Shown here: piece by piece, positions 21,927-35,100 of the stretch | Layout of the letters: every line of letters begins with the position of its first letter | How positions within the stretch are numbered: position 1 is the stretch's first letter | Origin: Byssochlamys sp. IMV 00236 | Lineage: Eukaryota; Ascomycota; Eurotiomycetes; Eurotiales; Thermoascaceae | Assembly (NCBI GenBank): GCA_001931875.2 | Contig: MSJH02000479.1 | Span: forward strand, 1 to 64,000 | Reading direction: 5' to 3' | Length of the DNA: 64,000 bases | Translations under genes and position numbers: made by a program | The notes under the pieces: generated by a model | The model's database searches: none | What the model saw: only the letters and a program-made list of their open reading frames with translations | Told to the model about the DNA's origin: nothing

Positions 21927-24461
21927 ATGATGGATCCTAAGGATGTGGCAGATCCGCAGTCGACATCCTCTCAGGGAGTTGCCAGCGGCCAGTCCGGCGG
22001 GGTCAAACGCCGCCGCAGAAGAAATCGCGTGGCGTGCGATGTATGCCACGCTCGACGCGTCAAGTGTGATCTAGTTTTCCCCTGCAGACGCTGCTTGGAT
22101 TCGCATGTCAGGTGTGAGTTCACCAGAGAACTCAGAAAACGCGGGCGAATTCCACGAGCCGTTTCCAAGGCCGCTGCAAGCACGTCCAACAATGTCGCAC
22201 ATGCTGAAACTCGGAAAGAAAAGTCTTCGGAGCATGCAGAATCATTATCTCGAAAAATCTCAGCGGCGTCAGATTCGCGCAGGTCGCCTGCTGTGAACGG
22301 AGAATTGCCCCCATCTGCTTCACCCAAAGAACAGCCTCCAGTCGTGCATCCAGAGACTTCGCCTCAAGGAGGTGAAGCTAGCGGAGGCAGTGTCGGTGAC
22401 GTCTGGCCTTCAGCTCAGAATGTATCCTACGTGCCTTATTCATCAGGGTGGTTAGGAGGAATAGGCTCTCCCAGTGGGCCATTTCCTGACCCGGTGGATA
22501 TGCTGGGAACAACTGAAATTGGTGGTTACCCGTTACTCAGAGGAGTTTCTTCATTCAACATGGGCCAAAGTGTCCGACAAGGCTCCATCCAGTCGTCTTT
22601 GAAGTACCCAGTGTTGCAACCTCTAATGCCTTTTGTGGAACATCATCTACCTGCCAATCTCATCTGTGATCTGCTGGAACTCTATTTTACAAGCGCCTTT
22701 TCTACCTGCATGCATCCTGTCTGCCACCATATTCATTGCTATGTCCTCAGGAAGGCATCCTTCCTTACGAGGGATTATCCGCGCCCGAGCAGTCCTGCCC
22801 TTCTGGCAAGTATGCTTTGGGTAGCTGCTCTAGATGACCGTGCTTTTGGCTTATCGATTTCGCCATCGAGGCGGAGAAAAATCTGCCAGTTCCTCTGCGC
22901 TCTTACCATTCGACTTCTGAGGCCATTGATACATGTCGCTTTCAAAGGGGAGGGCATTCCGACCTTTGGTAATGATCATTCATCTCCCTCTGCGATCTTC
23001 GAAGCTCCTACGACGAGGGCTCAGTCCTTCGAGGGCGCGGGCGGTGACGATCGAGGGCTGGTCGGTCCGGCAGGGTCTCTAGACGATGTTATCACGTATA
23101 TGCATGTGGCTTCCATCATATCAGCTAGTGAGCAGAAAGCTGCAAGTATGAGATGGTGGCACGCTGCCTTCACATTAGCCAGAGAACTCAAGCTGAATCA
23201 GGAGCTGGACGCTGATTTCAAGGCCAGTTCTATGGAAAGCATGAATGACCCATTCTACTTTGGAGAGAATGGCGGCATGGACGCTGCGCAGAATCTCGAC
23301 TACTTTCAATTCACTGGCCAAGGTCGACCAAGCTTGAATTGCGTGTGCACGAGAACGCGTGGTCCCCTCAACCCCATAACCGAGGAATATCGAGAAGAAA
23401 GGCGTCGAACATGGTGGCTATTATACATTATGGACCGACACCTGGCCTTATGCTACAACCGACCTTTGGCACTATTGGATAGTGAGTGTGAAGATTCTCT
23501 GTTACCTCTGGACGAGGGTTCCTGGCAGGCAGGGATTATACACAGCAACAGTCCGAAAGCTGATGGCCCACAATGCTCGATCATGGGAGACAAGAACAAG
23601 CGCAGGGTATTCCCCGATTTCCGCTGCAATGATCCGTCTTTATTCGGCTTCTTCCTGCCTCTTATGACTATAACGGGGGAACTGATCAATCTTAACCAAG
23701 CAAAAAACCATCCTATTCTAGGCCTGCGTCTACAGGGGAAGGAGGCATGGGACATCCAAGTGAACGAGATCCTACGGCAACTCGACATCTACAAGACCAG
23801 TCTCGCCGCGTTTCCCTCTAAGAACCCAGATGTCGAAGGTGCGCCTGGGTCAAACTTCCAGCCGGACACAGTACCTCAGCAAACAAGCCCAATAGAGGAA
23901 GCAGTCCCTAATAGGCAACCAAGCGCGGCACAAGACTTCTTTTCGCAGTCGTGGCATATACAGACAGTTACTGCCTACGCTTCCTACTTAGTACATGTCC
24001 TACACATCCTTCTTGTCGGAAAATGGGATCCAGTTACCCTTCTCGAGGACCAGGACTTCTGGACATCCTCGCCGGCGTTTGCCTCTACAATCTCGCATGC
24101 TCTTAGTGCTGCCGACTTCGTCGAGCAAATCCTCCGTTTCGACCCTGATGTGAGCTTCATGCCGTATTTCTTTGGTATCCAGCTGCTTCAAGGCAGTTTC
24201 CTGCTCCTTCTCATCGTGGATCGTCTCCAAAAGGAGGCTGGGGAAGGTATTTTAAAGGCATGCGAAGTTGTTATCCGTGCGACTGAATCTTGCGTGGTGA
24301 CATTGAACACGGAGTATCAGAGGAATTTCAGGCAGGTTATGCGCAGTGCAGTTGCTCAGGCCCGGGGGCGTCCCGTCAACCACAGCGACATCTTGCATCG
24401 CAGGAAGGCAGTACTGGCACTATATCGGTGGACAAGAAATGGTACTGGATTGGCACTGTGA
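21927..24461 (+). CDS. Zn2Cys6 transcription factor with fungal-specific regulatory domain
   Basis: A single uninterrupted frame of 844 codons. Near residue 37 is a canonical C-x2-C-x6-C-x5-C-x2-C-x6-C binuclear zinc cluster (CDVC...[10 protein letters not shown]...C) preceded by a basic run (KRRRRRNR) and followed by RKRGRIPR. A Ser/Pro-rich linker leads to a fungal_trans-type middle region (about 230-560; [47 protein letters not shown]). The length, the RKRGR linker and the [18 protein letters not shown] block are like the XlnR/AraR/AmyR group of carbohydrate regulators. Assignment to a named member is not justified. Neighbours are the P450 upstream and a GH51 arabinofuranosidase 4 kb downstream, so either a metabolite-locus or sugar-utilisation role is possible. 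Two adjacent ATGs occur at 21927. Confidence 0.9.
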   Translation: MMDPKDVADPQSTSSQGVASGQSGGVKRRRRRNRVACDVCHARRVKCDLVFPCRRCLDSHVRCEFTRELRKRGRIPRAVSKAAASTSNNVAHAETRKEKSSEHAESLSRKISAASDSRRSPAVNGELPPSASPKEQPPVVHPETSPQGGEASGGSVGDVWPSAQNVSYVPYSSGWLGGIGSPSGPFPDPVDMLGTTEIGGYPLLRGVSSFNMGQSVRQGSIQSSLKYPVLQPLMPFVEHHLPANLICDLLELYFTSAFSTCMHPVCHHIHCYVLRKASFLTRDYPRPSSPALLASMLWVAALDDRAFGLSISPSRRRKICQFLCALTIRLLRPLIHVAFKGEGIPTFGNDHSSPSAIFEAPTTRAQSFEGAGGDDRGLVGPAGSLDDVITYMHVASIISASEQKAASMRWWHAAFTLARELKLNQELDADFKASSMESMNDPFYFGENGGMDAAQNLDYFQFTGQGRPSLNCVCTRTRGPLNPITEEYREERRRTWWLLYIMDRHLALCYNRPLALLDSECEDSLLPLDEGSWQAGIIHSNSPKADGPQCSIMGDKNKRRVFPDFRCNDPSLFGFFLPLMTITGELINLNQAKNHPILGLRLQGKEAWDIQVNEILRQLDIYKTSLAAFPSKNPDVEGAPGSNFQPDTVPQQTSPIEEAVPNRQPSAAQDFFSQSWHIQTVTAYASYLVHVLHILLVGKWDPVTLLEDQDFWTSSPAFASTISHALSAADFVEQILRFDPDVSFMPYFFGIQLLQGSFLLLLIVDRLQKEAGEGILKACEVVIRATESCVVTLNTEYQRNFRQVMRSAVAQARGRPVNHSDILHRRKAVLALYRWTRNGTGLAL

Positions 24462-25822
24462 AATATTAGCCGATCTTCTCTTCTCGCAGTAACCACATAA
24501 CGAGTTAGGAAACAACGTTATACATATACTCTGCATTTGTACATAAGTAATGATAATGGACAAGCGTTTCTGTACTACTTAAAAGCGATCATTTGGATGG
24601 GACATATTGGCAGGTTAAATAGGCGTGAGTGACCACAACAACTAAAAGACAGACGGACACAACCCGTTTCAAGGCTAGAAGTTATTAGTAGGTGATGAAA
24701 ACCAACTATTGCTCCCCACAATAGAGAACACCGGCATTTTACAGATCTAAGACCTGCAATTGCCCACATCTCAGCAGGAGAAACGAACATAACCCAATCA
24801 GTCGAAAATAGCCTGTAAGAACAGCGCGAAAAGTATTTACCACGAATCAGAGCAAATTACTTTTTTTCAGAAAAAGAAGAATCAACTCGGAGAAAAAGTT
24901 CGGAAGGCAAAGTCGCCATTGTTCGGTTATATACTTAAGTTGCTTGGTGTCATTTGCCCCTGGGGTATCTGGTATATCGGTTAATTAGAACAGAGACGGG
25001 GTGAGTAATATTTTATCCCATATTTTGATACTGTATTTAAACGAGGATACCGTAGCTGGTCTGGGGCATGAGATGAGATTAGCAGATTCATTTTGGTATG
25101 TACGTACAGAGGCCATGTCGATTAGATACTCTGTCGCGTGTACATGATATGATGGCGCAATGCGAAACCCACAAAATTCTGCGGTGCGAAAAGCCGAGAG
25201 GGCTTGAGGAGATCTGGCATACTTTTAAGGAAAAAGGAAGATTGATCTCTAGGAGTTGTCTATGGATAGTCTACTTTCCTATACGGTTTCTACGGAACCC
25301 CCTATCGCCTCTCAGCCTGGAGTTGCACCAATCTTCAGTCCCGTAGATGAAAATCTACGTTCAATTTCCCTGGAGAGAGTGACGGAAGTAAAACAGATCA
25401 TACCATATCGTCTTTAAGTATTCAGTCATCTAAATTTGACGAAACAGACGAGCTGTATGTTGCCTCTACTGACACTTATTCGAGTATTACTTGGACCTAC
25501 AGGTAGATCCATGGCATGATTAAGATTCAGTTCCAGAATGGCTGTCTCACATAGGAATTCCTCATTGACAAATTGGTTGAGTTACCATCACTGCTTTTTT
25601 TGTTTCTGTATTGTTCCTGGAGGACCACCAGTACCTAGGACAAGACCTGTGCATGATGTGGCCCGTAGAGATCAAGGCGGTAATTCGCAAAGGACGTCAA
25701 ATATCCCTGATTATTCCAATTCTGCTGAAATGGCACCAATAAAGTTGAATAAATTCAAGAGCAATGGCATATCGGATTTCTGGCTGAGTGGACGCAAGGG
25801 ACACGACTGGGTCTGTTGGCTG
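24462..25822. other. Convergent intergenic region, 1.36 kb
   Basis: 3' flanks of the transcription factor and the zinc-finger gene. A/T-rich, with short open frames lacking any protein signature. Nothing recognised. Confidence 0.6.
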
Positions 25823-26952
25823 CTAGATGCACCTTCCCCAGCGCTGATAGAACTCAAACCAAACCGCCCCATCTCGATCAGATTTCCATGAGAAACCATT
25901 GTCGACTTTTTTGAATACAAAGTCCAGGATATAGCGCTTCCGGTACGGCGGTTTTTTTGGTTTGTCCTTTGCGTCCAGCCGCATCAGGCACGGAAAGGGA
26001 GGATCCGTGACCCTGAGCACATGCAGGAGATTTTCAAAGATGTCGTCGTCATTCCAGATATCCGGTACCTCCTCAAGCGCCTTGTCTGCCCCTCCTGCCC
26101 GCGTCAGACATGAGCGAATAACGTCGATCTGGTTCTCATGTCTGCCTTCCTTGTTCTTCCATTGCACTGATTGAAGAAGTTCCGCGTTCCCCCGTCCGAT
26201 ACCAAGCAGAAAGATCGGAATATCATCTGTTTTCACGAAGACAAAAGAGTTGAGTGCATAGAATACCTGTCGCCCCTCGTCGTAGAGCTGACGATTGACG
26301 GCTAGGAGAGAAAGCGAGTTCCAGCATGGGTTATACTGAAGCCATATATGCTTCCCGTCACGTCTAGTTGGACGGACGATCTCCGCGGGTTTCCGTTGTT
26401 CTAACATGATGTCCCCGAAAAACAGAACGTATTTGTATATGATGTAGCGGATATCTGATTTGAATGCATAATGGCATGTTAGCAAAGAAGTCCAGCTTCA
26501 GTAAAAAAACGCAGTGTTATTGAACGGTTATATCCTCTCCGACTTTATTCACTCCACTTACCATAAGGCAAGCGAAGGAAGTCAAACACTCCTGTCCACT
26601 TAGGAATGGCAACATCCTTCTTTTTGAACGGCAGTGGCCAAGGGTGCTCTTCATCTTCGTCGTCATAGTATCTTCGACGCGTCCTACCCCCATACCTTCC
26701 GTAATGATTGAGCTTCGAGACATGCTCGATGAACCTGCGTCGAGAGTTGATCACTTTCGAGCAGGCTGGGCATCGATACTGACGCCAATGCTTGAATCCA
26801 GGGTGGAGCATTTCCTGGATCTGCAGGACATCGTGGACCCCGTCAGCAGGGATACGGCATGTAGCCGTATACTGACTTAGGTGCTCCCGGAGGCTAGTTT
26901 TGTCATAGGTACTATACGGGCAGAATGGACACTTTGCTGCTTTCTCAGACAT
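25823..26952 (-). CDS. C2H2-type zinc-finger protein with C-terminal F-box-like/2EXR-type domain
   Basis: Exons 26952-26562 and 26454-25823 (minus strand) encode 340 aa. The intron has a GTAAGT donor and TCAG acceptor and restores a well-known fungal motif across the junction (DFLRLPY-DIRYIIYKYVL). The N-terminal third has two Cys/His clusters: CPFC..HLSQYTATC at residues 8-32 and CPAC..RRFIEHVSKLNH at about 59-82. They are followed by an acidic linker. The C-terminal two thirds start with the LRLP..IR..IYKYVL helix pair typical of fungal 2EXR/F-box-like proteins, then LLAVNRQLYDEGRQVFYALN. The cellular role of such proteins is unknown. The fusion of C2H2 fingers to this domain is not common to my knowledge. 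Confidence 0.8.
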
Positions 26953-28486
26953 CGTTCATATGACGCTAATTTTCTGCGAATAAGGAGAGAACTGGAGGAG
27001 TTATGAGCTTTACCGTTCGGTGACCAACAGGTAAAGTATGTTGAGAGAGGTTTTCTTATCATGGAAAGATCAATATTCAGCTACCAGGATAGATTTTAAC
27101 AGCTAATGTGTGTGTGTGTGTGTGTTCCTTTTAGTTATTTATTACTACCTGCCGGGAAGTACCGCTTGTTGAAGAATAAAGAACGGTATATTCACTGTAT
27201 CCTAGCAGGCATCCCAAGTCGAGGGCTGAACGGCATTGACAGCCTTCACACACAAAGAATAAGAGCAGATGACCTGCTATGACATCCCCTCGCAGCAGGC
27301 AGAACCTACGTCGGAGCCTGCCTACATGCAGGCCTCCTGTCGGCTTTCTCCCACGCCTTCTAACTCCACCCACATAGGTAAATAGGCTGAGCTAGTTGTT
27401 AGAGAATTCAAGCTCAACAAGCTTGGCTCCCAGAACTTATCAGGCTCTAAGGCCGCGGAAACAAGAATGGTAGAAAATAATTTGATGCAGTGTATGCCCA
27501 CGGACTTCAGTGTGATTAATTGTTGCCTGAAGCAGTGCATCCGCTACTATTCCTACTTCCGGCATGTCTGCTCTGATCCTGTATTGGTGGAAGTGTTCTA
27601 TACCTTTTTATCACATAGACAGACAGAAGCACCGTAATCATCTATAAACGAGAATATAGAGAAACCACTCATGCTCTTAACTCGGTGACTCCGAGAATCC
27701 ACATACCCTAACGATGCTAGCTGAGACGGTAACTCAAAGAACATAACAGTCGTGTCTTCGTACTAGCTAGGTATGATCTTATCGAATCCATCATTGTGTC
27801 AAAGGATGCTCAGCATAGTGACACGAAGTTTGTAGGATCTGTTAGTAACTGTTATGTACAGTATGTATGTACATTTTGCGCATGACATCATAGCCTGAGA
27901 TACTGTACTTAATGCGTAAGACACAAGTGCAGTACACTGATTTTCTCGCTGCTGATAAAGTGCAGGATTTGGAGACAGTGCATTATTTAAATTCGATGGG
28001 AATCACATATTATATAATCCTTGTCCAGCTTCTTCTTTCCTGAATACAATAACTACGCTAAATGAACCTAAAAACTTATTCCCCCGGATTGGCGTCCCTA
28101 TCGGTTAATTTCTCTCAACTTTTAGAGCCAGAATTACCCGACTGGTAATTTACCCCGCAAGATTAACAATTTTCAGGACGTCCAGTCTTACCTACGTCTG
28201 GTGTATTAGTTCTATGCAATACGAATCTCGAGAAGCAATCCTGTCTACATATGCAGACAGGGATGACGGTGAGATGGACCGCGGGGTGCATACAATGATT
28301 GAGATTTCGTCTTTGTCTAGGTATGGTTCTCCTGAAGATTCCTGATGGTATATCTACGATTGATCTTAAAGACATAGATTGTTTGATATCAATAGAGGGT
28401 ATATATGTGGAATATATTCATCCTTCGCATATTCAATTTATCCTGGATATATTATATACTTTGTGTGCGTATTTACTTGATTTAGT
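26953..28486. other. Intergenic region, 1.5 kb
   Basis: No gene seen. Contains a (TG)9 microsatellite at 27107-27124. The remainder is A/T-rich and without recognisable motifs. Confidence 0.6.
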
Positions 28487-30754
28487 TTAGTTGGCAGCCA
28501 AAACAGCCACGGCCCAAGCGGGAAGTGTAAAGCTAAACGTGCCGTTTCCAGTCAAGGTCTTCGTGACCGGAGAGACTGATGTCCGTTAGTATATGGAAGT
28601 TCACTCTAGGAGCAGCGGATGGATTGAGGCTATGCTCACCTGGGTGCTGCTCGTCACTGTTATACGCATTGGGGTCGTCGTTCGCGACGTAGGTCAGAGT
28701 GGCAGTCGTTTTGTCGGGAATGGTCACATTAAGAGACTGGGTATCTTGACCATAGTTGGCCAGCTTCACGTAGTAAGTTGAGCCTTTGCTGGAGGCACAC
28801 CAAAAGACGGGGCCAAAGTCACTGTCGGAAGTAACCTCCTTAATGGTGTCGCCGCGGTTGGTTGAGAATAGTTGCTGGACATAGTAACTAGTGGTGAGGA
28901 ACACACCGTCTGTTGGATTTTGGTTGAACGCAATCAGGTCAGGCTGTAGGTCGGCTCAGTCAGTCGTTGTATGTTAACAATCAAGTATCTTTCATATGCA
29001 GCACTTACAGTCCACTGAGTCGAGTTGACTAGGTTGAGCGTTGGAGCATATGCTGCCATCTTGACAACGTCACTGTTCCTCTCCATGCCCAGCATCCAGA
29101 TGGCCTCGCTGACGGAGCCTTGCATGTTGGGCCAGTCGATTTCCCAGCGGGAGTATTCCCCCACAAAGTAAGGAAAACTACGGTCCACATTGTCGAAAAA
29201 GTCGAATTCGTCGTAGAAGTTCTCGGGCGTGTTGTAGTTGTGATAGTCCGTCCAGACACCTTCGGGTAGCGGGTCGGGCAGACAGGTCGAGTTTGAAGTG
29301 CTTGCTATAATCCTCAATTGCGGGTACTGGTCCTTGATTGCGTCGTGGAATCTTTGGAATCGCTCCGGGTAGCTGGCGCAGCCACCGCCGAGGTTATCCT
29401 CGTTTCCAATTTCCACCATCGTCAAAGGCCATGGCTCTGTCCGGCCGATGTTGGCGACTCTCCATGCACCGTATTGGGAACTCGGATCTCCAAGGATGTA
29501 CTGCCATATGGTAAGCAGGGGGTTCACTCTGTCTCTGGAGACGACAGCATACTTCTAGTTCGTTCAAAACATCATCAATATAGGGTTGCAGGGCGTCTCC
29601 CGTGAGTGGAGTGCCACCACCACCACCTAGCGAGAATCCTGCCCAGACACCGAGGACAGGTTCCAGATCCATGTCCTCGCACCAGTAGAAGTACTCATCA
29701 AGCCCCAGAGCATCCGTGTTAGGATAAGTCCAGTCTCCTGGAGGGATTGTCAGCCCCAACTTTACATTGAGCAGGTGTTCTAAAACACAGACCTTCACGA
29801 CCAGGTCTATTTTCAAGAGGACCGACAGTCTCGTTCCATTTCCAGCGGTCAGATGGGCTGACACCCTCCCTACTCGCAGTCAGAGACAAGATATTGGTAT
29901 CACAGAAGAGAACCATACAAATTATTACCGCCAGGGAACCTCAGGAAAGAGCCCTTAACTGCATTGAGGACATCGACTATTTGCGTCTTCAGACCATTAT
30001 ACCTAGTGCCGGTCAGAATGGGTAACCATATAGATCAGAAGGCACTACAGCGCTTACCGGTTCTTGTAGGTAGTCGGATACAGCATAACCAGATCAAACC
30101 ACAGTGAGTCTCCTGCAGCTTGTGCCCCGTCAAAAGTCAAGGTGTAAAGCACATCACCGTCAGGCGCACGCGTAGTAGGGAACGAAGTGTTGAACTCCGC
30201 AAACTTATCACCGCTGTTGACTTGCAATGTGCTCTTTCCATATTCGATTCCACTAGTCGTACCGACGAGTTTGATGGTGACATCTCCGCTATAGTTACCT
30301 TTCATGAAAAAGTAACTGGTATAGGTAGTTCCGTCAACGGGGATTCCCCAGTATCCTTCGTTGCTGAAACCAACTTGTCCCGTAGTATTTGACGGAACAT
30401 CAACCCTCAGGGACCTGGTGATGGCAGAAGTCAATGGGTTATCAAAATCCACAGCGAGGGAAACATCTCCGACTGCGGCATATGCTGTCAGGTTCGGACT
30501 GTCTCCCTGGAACCCATTGTTTTGGAGAAGCTGTCCGTGAATACCACCGTCTCCTGAATGGTTGATATCCTAAGTAGTAGCGTCAGATTGTTGTTCATTA
30601 GAGAAAAAGAAGGTTATACCTCAAACATAAACCCATACAACAAAGGACTTGAAGCATTGCCGCCGTCAGGATTCACACTCAGACTAATGCTGCGAGCTCC
30701 TTGAGTCAGAACACCCAGGGCACAGAGCCCTAGGAGACCAGCAATTGAACTCAT
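28487..30754 (-). CDS. abfA: Secreted alpha-L-arabinofuranosidase A (GH51)
   Basis: Eight minus-strand exons: 30754-30620, 30569-30058, 30002-29919, 29869-29793, 29737-29553, 29500-29009, 28943-28640, 28575-28487. All join in frame to 625 aa, matching the roughly 628 aa known for Aspergillus AbfA. A signal peptide (AGLLGLCALGVLTQGARS) starts the protein. A carbohydrate-binding-like beta domain (about 60-215) precedes the (beta/alpha)8 barrel with RFPGGNNLEG, WCEDMDLEPVLGV, EIGNED (acid/base about Glu365) and FVGEYS (nucleophile about Glu446). A C-terminal beta domain ends SFTLPAWAVAVLAAN. The enzyme releases terminal L-arabinose from arabinan and arabinoxylan outside the cell. Several N-glycosylation sequons are present. 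Confidence 0.95.
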
Positions 30755-32129
30755 TTCAATACCTGAAGTTGCTCTACTGGAGATGCCCGCGCTGGATCAC
30801 AAGGCAATTCTCTCTGATGATACTGCATCCTTTTATACATTCTCTCCGCCCCTGTTCCAGGCGGGGTTCCCGTAGAGAAGGCATTCAAAACGCTGTACTG
30901 TATTTATCCGACTCATGGCCTGACCGCGATGAAGTCCAAGGAGGAAGATATCGTCGATCATATCCCCAATCAAACTGCCAAGCCACAAGTATCTTGTGAA
31001 ACACACTGGTCAGATTACTAGTTCCCAGGCCTGTGTACGCATCTCAGTAGAGGAACAGGCACGGCAGCAATCAGCTCCAGGTCTAAGAGTATACACTACC
31101 CTGAATATGGCAAATCTCCGGGAGGTATAAAGTCAAATCTTGCCTGGGAAAAGGGTGCTAGTGATTAGATCTTGCAGATCTCAAAGATATTCCTGCTATC
31201 AGAAGGCGTGTTTTGGCTGCTAGACTGGAACTTTGATGTTTCCCCGCGTCCATGTGGACAATTTGCCCGCTTTAGTGTCGGTTTCTCCCGCCGATAGGCT
31301 ATCTCCACATGGATCTCACGGCCATAAGTCAGAATAAAGTGAGTGAGACATGACCACTCGGTCTTTATTGTAGTGGGCTGATTCAGTTGGAAGAGCAAGA
31401 CACGCAGGGGATACGTAGTGAGGACACCCTCGTGTACGTGCATGTACACAATTTATGTTTACTATTGTTGTGAGTTGTAAGTATGCGTACTTATCGTACA
31501 AGTTGACCAGTAACGGTTTAGCGGCGATTTATCAATTTTCTATCTAGCAACTCGAGATCCACGGGTCTATACCTTCTGCAGGAACGCTGATAGTCGTGTT
31601 TGAAAGTCGACATGGATACCCTCTATCATCAATATTACGCAGACACACGCAGGCACCCGTTTTATTCCTGTGATCATTATACACCAGCTGACTATGAATA
31701 ATGACCAGCCGAATCAACTAACCAACTCATCACCAGACTCCAAAATGTTCCGTGCTAGACTCCTTTCTTGCCAGTCACTCTATATACTCGAAGCATGTTT
31801 TTACCGAGTCTACGAAGAGGCCATCCATGATCGGTTATTCTTCGTTCAGAAGAAGGCCGGGGGTAGACGAAATGTCAGGCCATTATATAGAAAAGCAGAC
31901 ATACTATGTATTTTCCTTTCTTCCGCGACACCTTCGGATAATATGAATCTACAGTATTTAGAAATTTGGTATTCTATCTCCTGAGTTAGGACTGCTATGA
32001 AGGCATAGTGCAGGTCTACCCATGTCTTTTCTTTTTCTTCAGGCATGCAATATCATAAACCATCACGAGCTTGAGATAACGCAGGCGTTGCTTCCTGGGG
32101 CACCTATAGTGTAGATTGAGGATTCATCT
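30755..32129. other. abfA promoter and leucyl-tRNA synthetase 3' flank
   Basis: The left part is the abfA promoter. The remainder up to the LeuRS stop holds only short open frames with no protein signature. Confidence 0.65.
30829..30837 (-). promoter_or_regulatory. abfA: TATA box of abfA
   Basis: On the minus strand the sequence reads TATAAAAGG, about 75 bp upstream of the abfA ATG, a normal spacing for fungal genes. A GCGGGG at 30861-30866 just upstream fits the CreA carbon-repressor consensus SYGGRG on the plus strand, which would suit glucose repression of abfA. The CreA reading is inference. Confidence 0.5.
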
Positions 32130-35100
32130 TTACTCCTCAATGTTGACAAATTGGAAGCTAGGCTGGCCTGGAACAGCGTTCTCAGCCGAGAGACCTTCTC
32201 TCCTCTCACCAGTGCCCACGACCTCGCCGGTCTTACCACCTTCATCGACAGCAATGATTTCCAGTTCCTTGCAGCCAATGGTCTTCTTAATGGAACCGGC
32301 CATCTCCTGCAGGGCAGCGAATTCATCAAACGGCAGCTTGCGCTCAAACACAATTTCAGGGGCTTCCTTGGCCTGGATCAGGCGTCTCTTGAGCGTCTGG
32401 ACGAAAGGCATAGCCTTCTTCATCTCGCCGAGCTTAGCCACCTTCGGGTTGAGCTCCTTGTCATTAATGGAAAGATGGACTGCGTCGAAAGCCTCGCGCA
32501 CGAGGTCAATGTACTTCTCCTGCCAGCTCGGGTACTTCTTCGCAGCGTAAATGGTGAGCTTCTTCGGCTTACGCGGGTCGAAGGTCGAGCCCTTGCCCTT
32601 GGAGAGCTTCTTGGCAAATCCAGCCTCGGCAGAAGTAATAGCAGATGAAGTGGAGCGCACATAGGTCGATGCAGCAGACAGAGAAGGCGAAGGCTCTGGA
32701 ACATCGGGGAAGACGGCCTTGTGGATAGTTTCGGGCTATATAGAACAGAACGTAAGCAACTCATTGAAGCGCATTGCATATTCGGGGACAACAAACCTTC
32801 TTGAGGATTTCAAGCCAGATGTATTCGGCCCAGTGAGGAGCAATTGGGGCAAGCAGAAGAGCCTGGAGCTCGACATATCGCAGGACAAGATCCCGGTGCA
32901 TGCCCACTCCAGCAGATGTGGTTGCTTCACGGTACGAGTCACGGGCACTGACGAAATCGTACAGACCGGACTTGAGAGCCAGTTTGAAGTTGGTACTGGG
33001 CGATGTTAGTGTCATGAAATTCAAGATGAATGTGTGTGGATCTTACTCTTGATAGTGTTTCCTTGTTTCCCGAACAAGGGTGTTCAGTTCATTATCGAAC
33101 AGCTTATCCCAGAAGGCGTCAGCAGGTCCTGTTCGGAGGCTGCTGTTCTTCAGCGTCTCCTCAATCCACTCCTTAAGTGTGAACAATCTCAGGATGTTGC
33201 TGTTGGCAACAGTCTCTTCGAAGTTGGCGTCCTCGATACCATCACCCGCATCCGCGAATGCAATACGGGTGGCATCGGCACCATATTTGTCGACTGCATC
33301 CCGCAGGGTCAAGAAGTTACCGGTACTCTTACTCATCTTCTCACCGTTGAGGAGCAAGTGGCCGTTAGCCCGGACACCACGGGGCCAGAATTCCGGTGGG
33401 AACAAGGCAACGTGGATGTACAGGAAGAATGTCAAGTGATTCTGGATCAGATCCTTGCCAGAGACTCTGACGTCCAGCGGGTACCAGTACTCGAATTCTC
33501 TCCGCATGGCCTGCAGGGCCTCCTTGTTGATACCACTCTTCTGGACAAGCTCGTCGCTGAGTTCGCGGCGAGTGAAAACGTAGTCCCAGATCTCGTCAAT
33601 CATTTGCTCCGGCTTGATGTTCAGGGAACCTGGCTCCTTGCCATATCTGTCATTGTGCAGAAGATGAGCGATAGTGTAGTAAGCCATGTAAACAGTACTG
33701 TCACTCAGACTCTCAACAAGGAACTGAGGATCCCAAGGAAGCTTGGAACCGAGACCGTATGTTCTCGCGCAGGCCCAGCGATTGAGCCAGCTAAGGTTCT
33801 TCTCGAAGCCATTCTTAGTTTCGGGAGTGTAGGTGTTGAGGGTGTTAACGACATGGTTCAAGGTGTCCTGCTGCCATTTTTGATCATTCTCTCCGTAGTT
33901 CAAGAACCACTGACCCAAGTAGGCAACGACACACTCATCTCCACTTCTAGAGATAACCTTACCCATGGGGTCGGCAAATGGGAAAGCGTCACCGCTGTCG
34001 ATAAGAGACTTGCGGACCTTGTCCTTGACAGCCTGTACTGGCTGGCCCTTGAATTCACCCACAAGCATGACACCCTTGTAGAAACCTTCAGTATAGGCCA
34101 GATCCTTAGCCTGAGCCAGTTGGTTGGCGTCCTTGGGAGAATTGATCTTCAGCTGCTTAACCAGGGTCGGGGCCGTCAGGTTGCCGTAGGTTGGAGTCTC
34201 AATGACGGGGATGATCTCGAGCTCAGCCCATTCTTTCTTGATACCGTAGTAGTCGGCCTTCTTCGCAAGGTCCGTCACCGTAGCAAAATCATCAGGACTG
34301 TCGGACGGAACCGAAGTAACGACACCAGTGCCCTTGCTAGCAGACACGGTCTCCATAGGCAGGATACGAATGCCCTGCGTGTGCACGGAGAGAGGGGCAT
34401 TAACAAGAGTTCCAACGAAAGCGGAACCAGCGGCTTCGACGACAGTGGGCAACTGGTCCTGAGTCTTGGGGAAGTGCTCGCTGTCGAAGAAGATGCCCTG
34501 GAAGGCCATGTTCCAGGCAGCTCTCTTGGTGGCGACGTAGTACTCCTTCTCCTTGACCTTGAAGATGCCATAGTTGATCTTGGGGCCGACGAAGCAGCAA
34601 GTTTGACCATACATAGTCTCTGGTCTCAGAGTAGCCGGGACGAAGTATACATTAGCATCATCTTCGATCTTGCCCTTCACCAACTCCGCAGCTGCGGGCG
34701 ACCACTCCTTAACCTTGAGTTTCACGGCGGTATATTCCTGGACACCAACACCCTCACCCTCTTGTCGGTCGTGGTCCATGGTAGGCCTTGTTAAGATTGT
34801 GTGTTAATAAGCTCCGCAAGAAACACTAGGTCCGTCATTATTCGGCATTGAGGGGTGCACTTACTGGCCATCCTTGGGAGAGTAGATCGTGTAACGGTTT
34901 CCGTACATGATCTTACCCAACTCATGCAGACGGTTCATCTGCCAGCGCACGAAGGCGTCATAGTAAGGGTTCGCGTCAGTAGTCACGAACTGTCTTCGCC
35001 AGTCAATCCTGGCACCGAGGCTGTCCAGGTCACGAATAGCGAGCGGGGGGAAGTGCTCGAGCCAGTATGAAGCGTCGGCAAACTTGTGGATCTCTTCCAG

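Noticed and set aside
33034..34794. A 586-codon plus-strand open frame
   Set aside because: It is exactly antisense to the leucyl-tRNA synthetase main exon, which carries all family motifs. Codon bias of the real gene leaves the antisense frame open, and no protein signature is seen.
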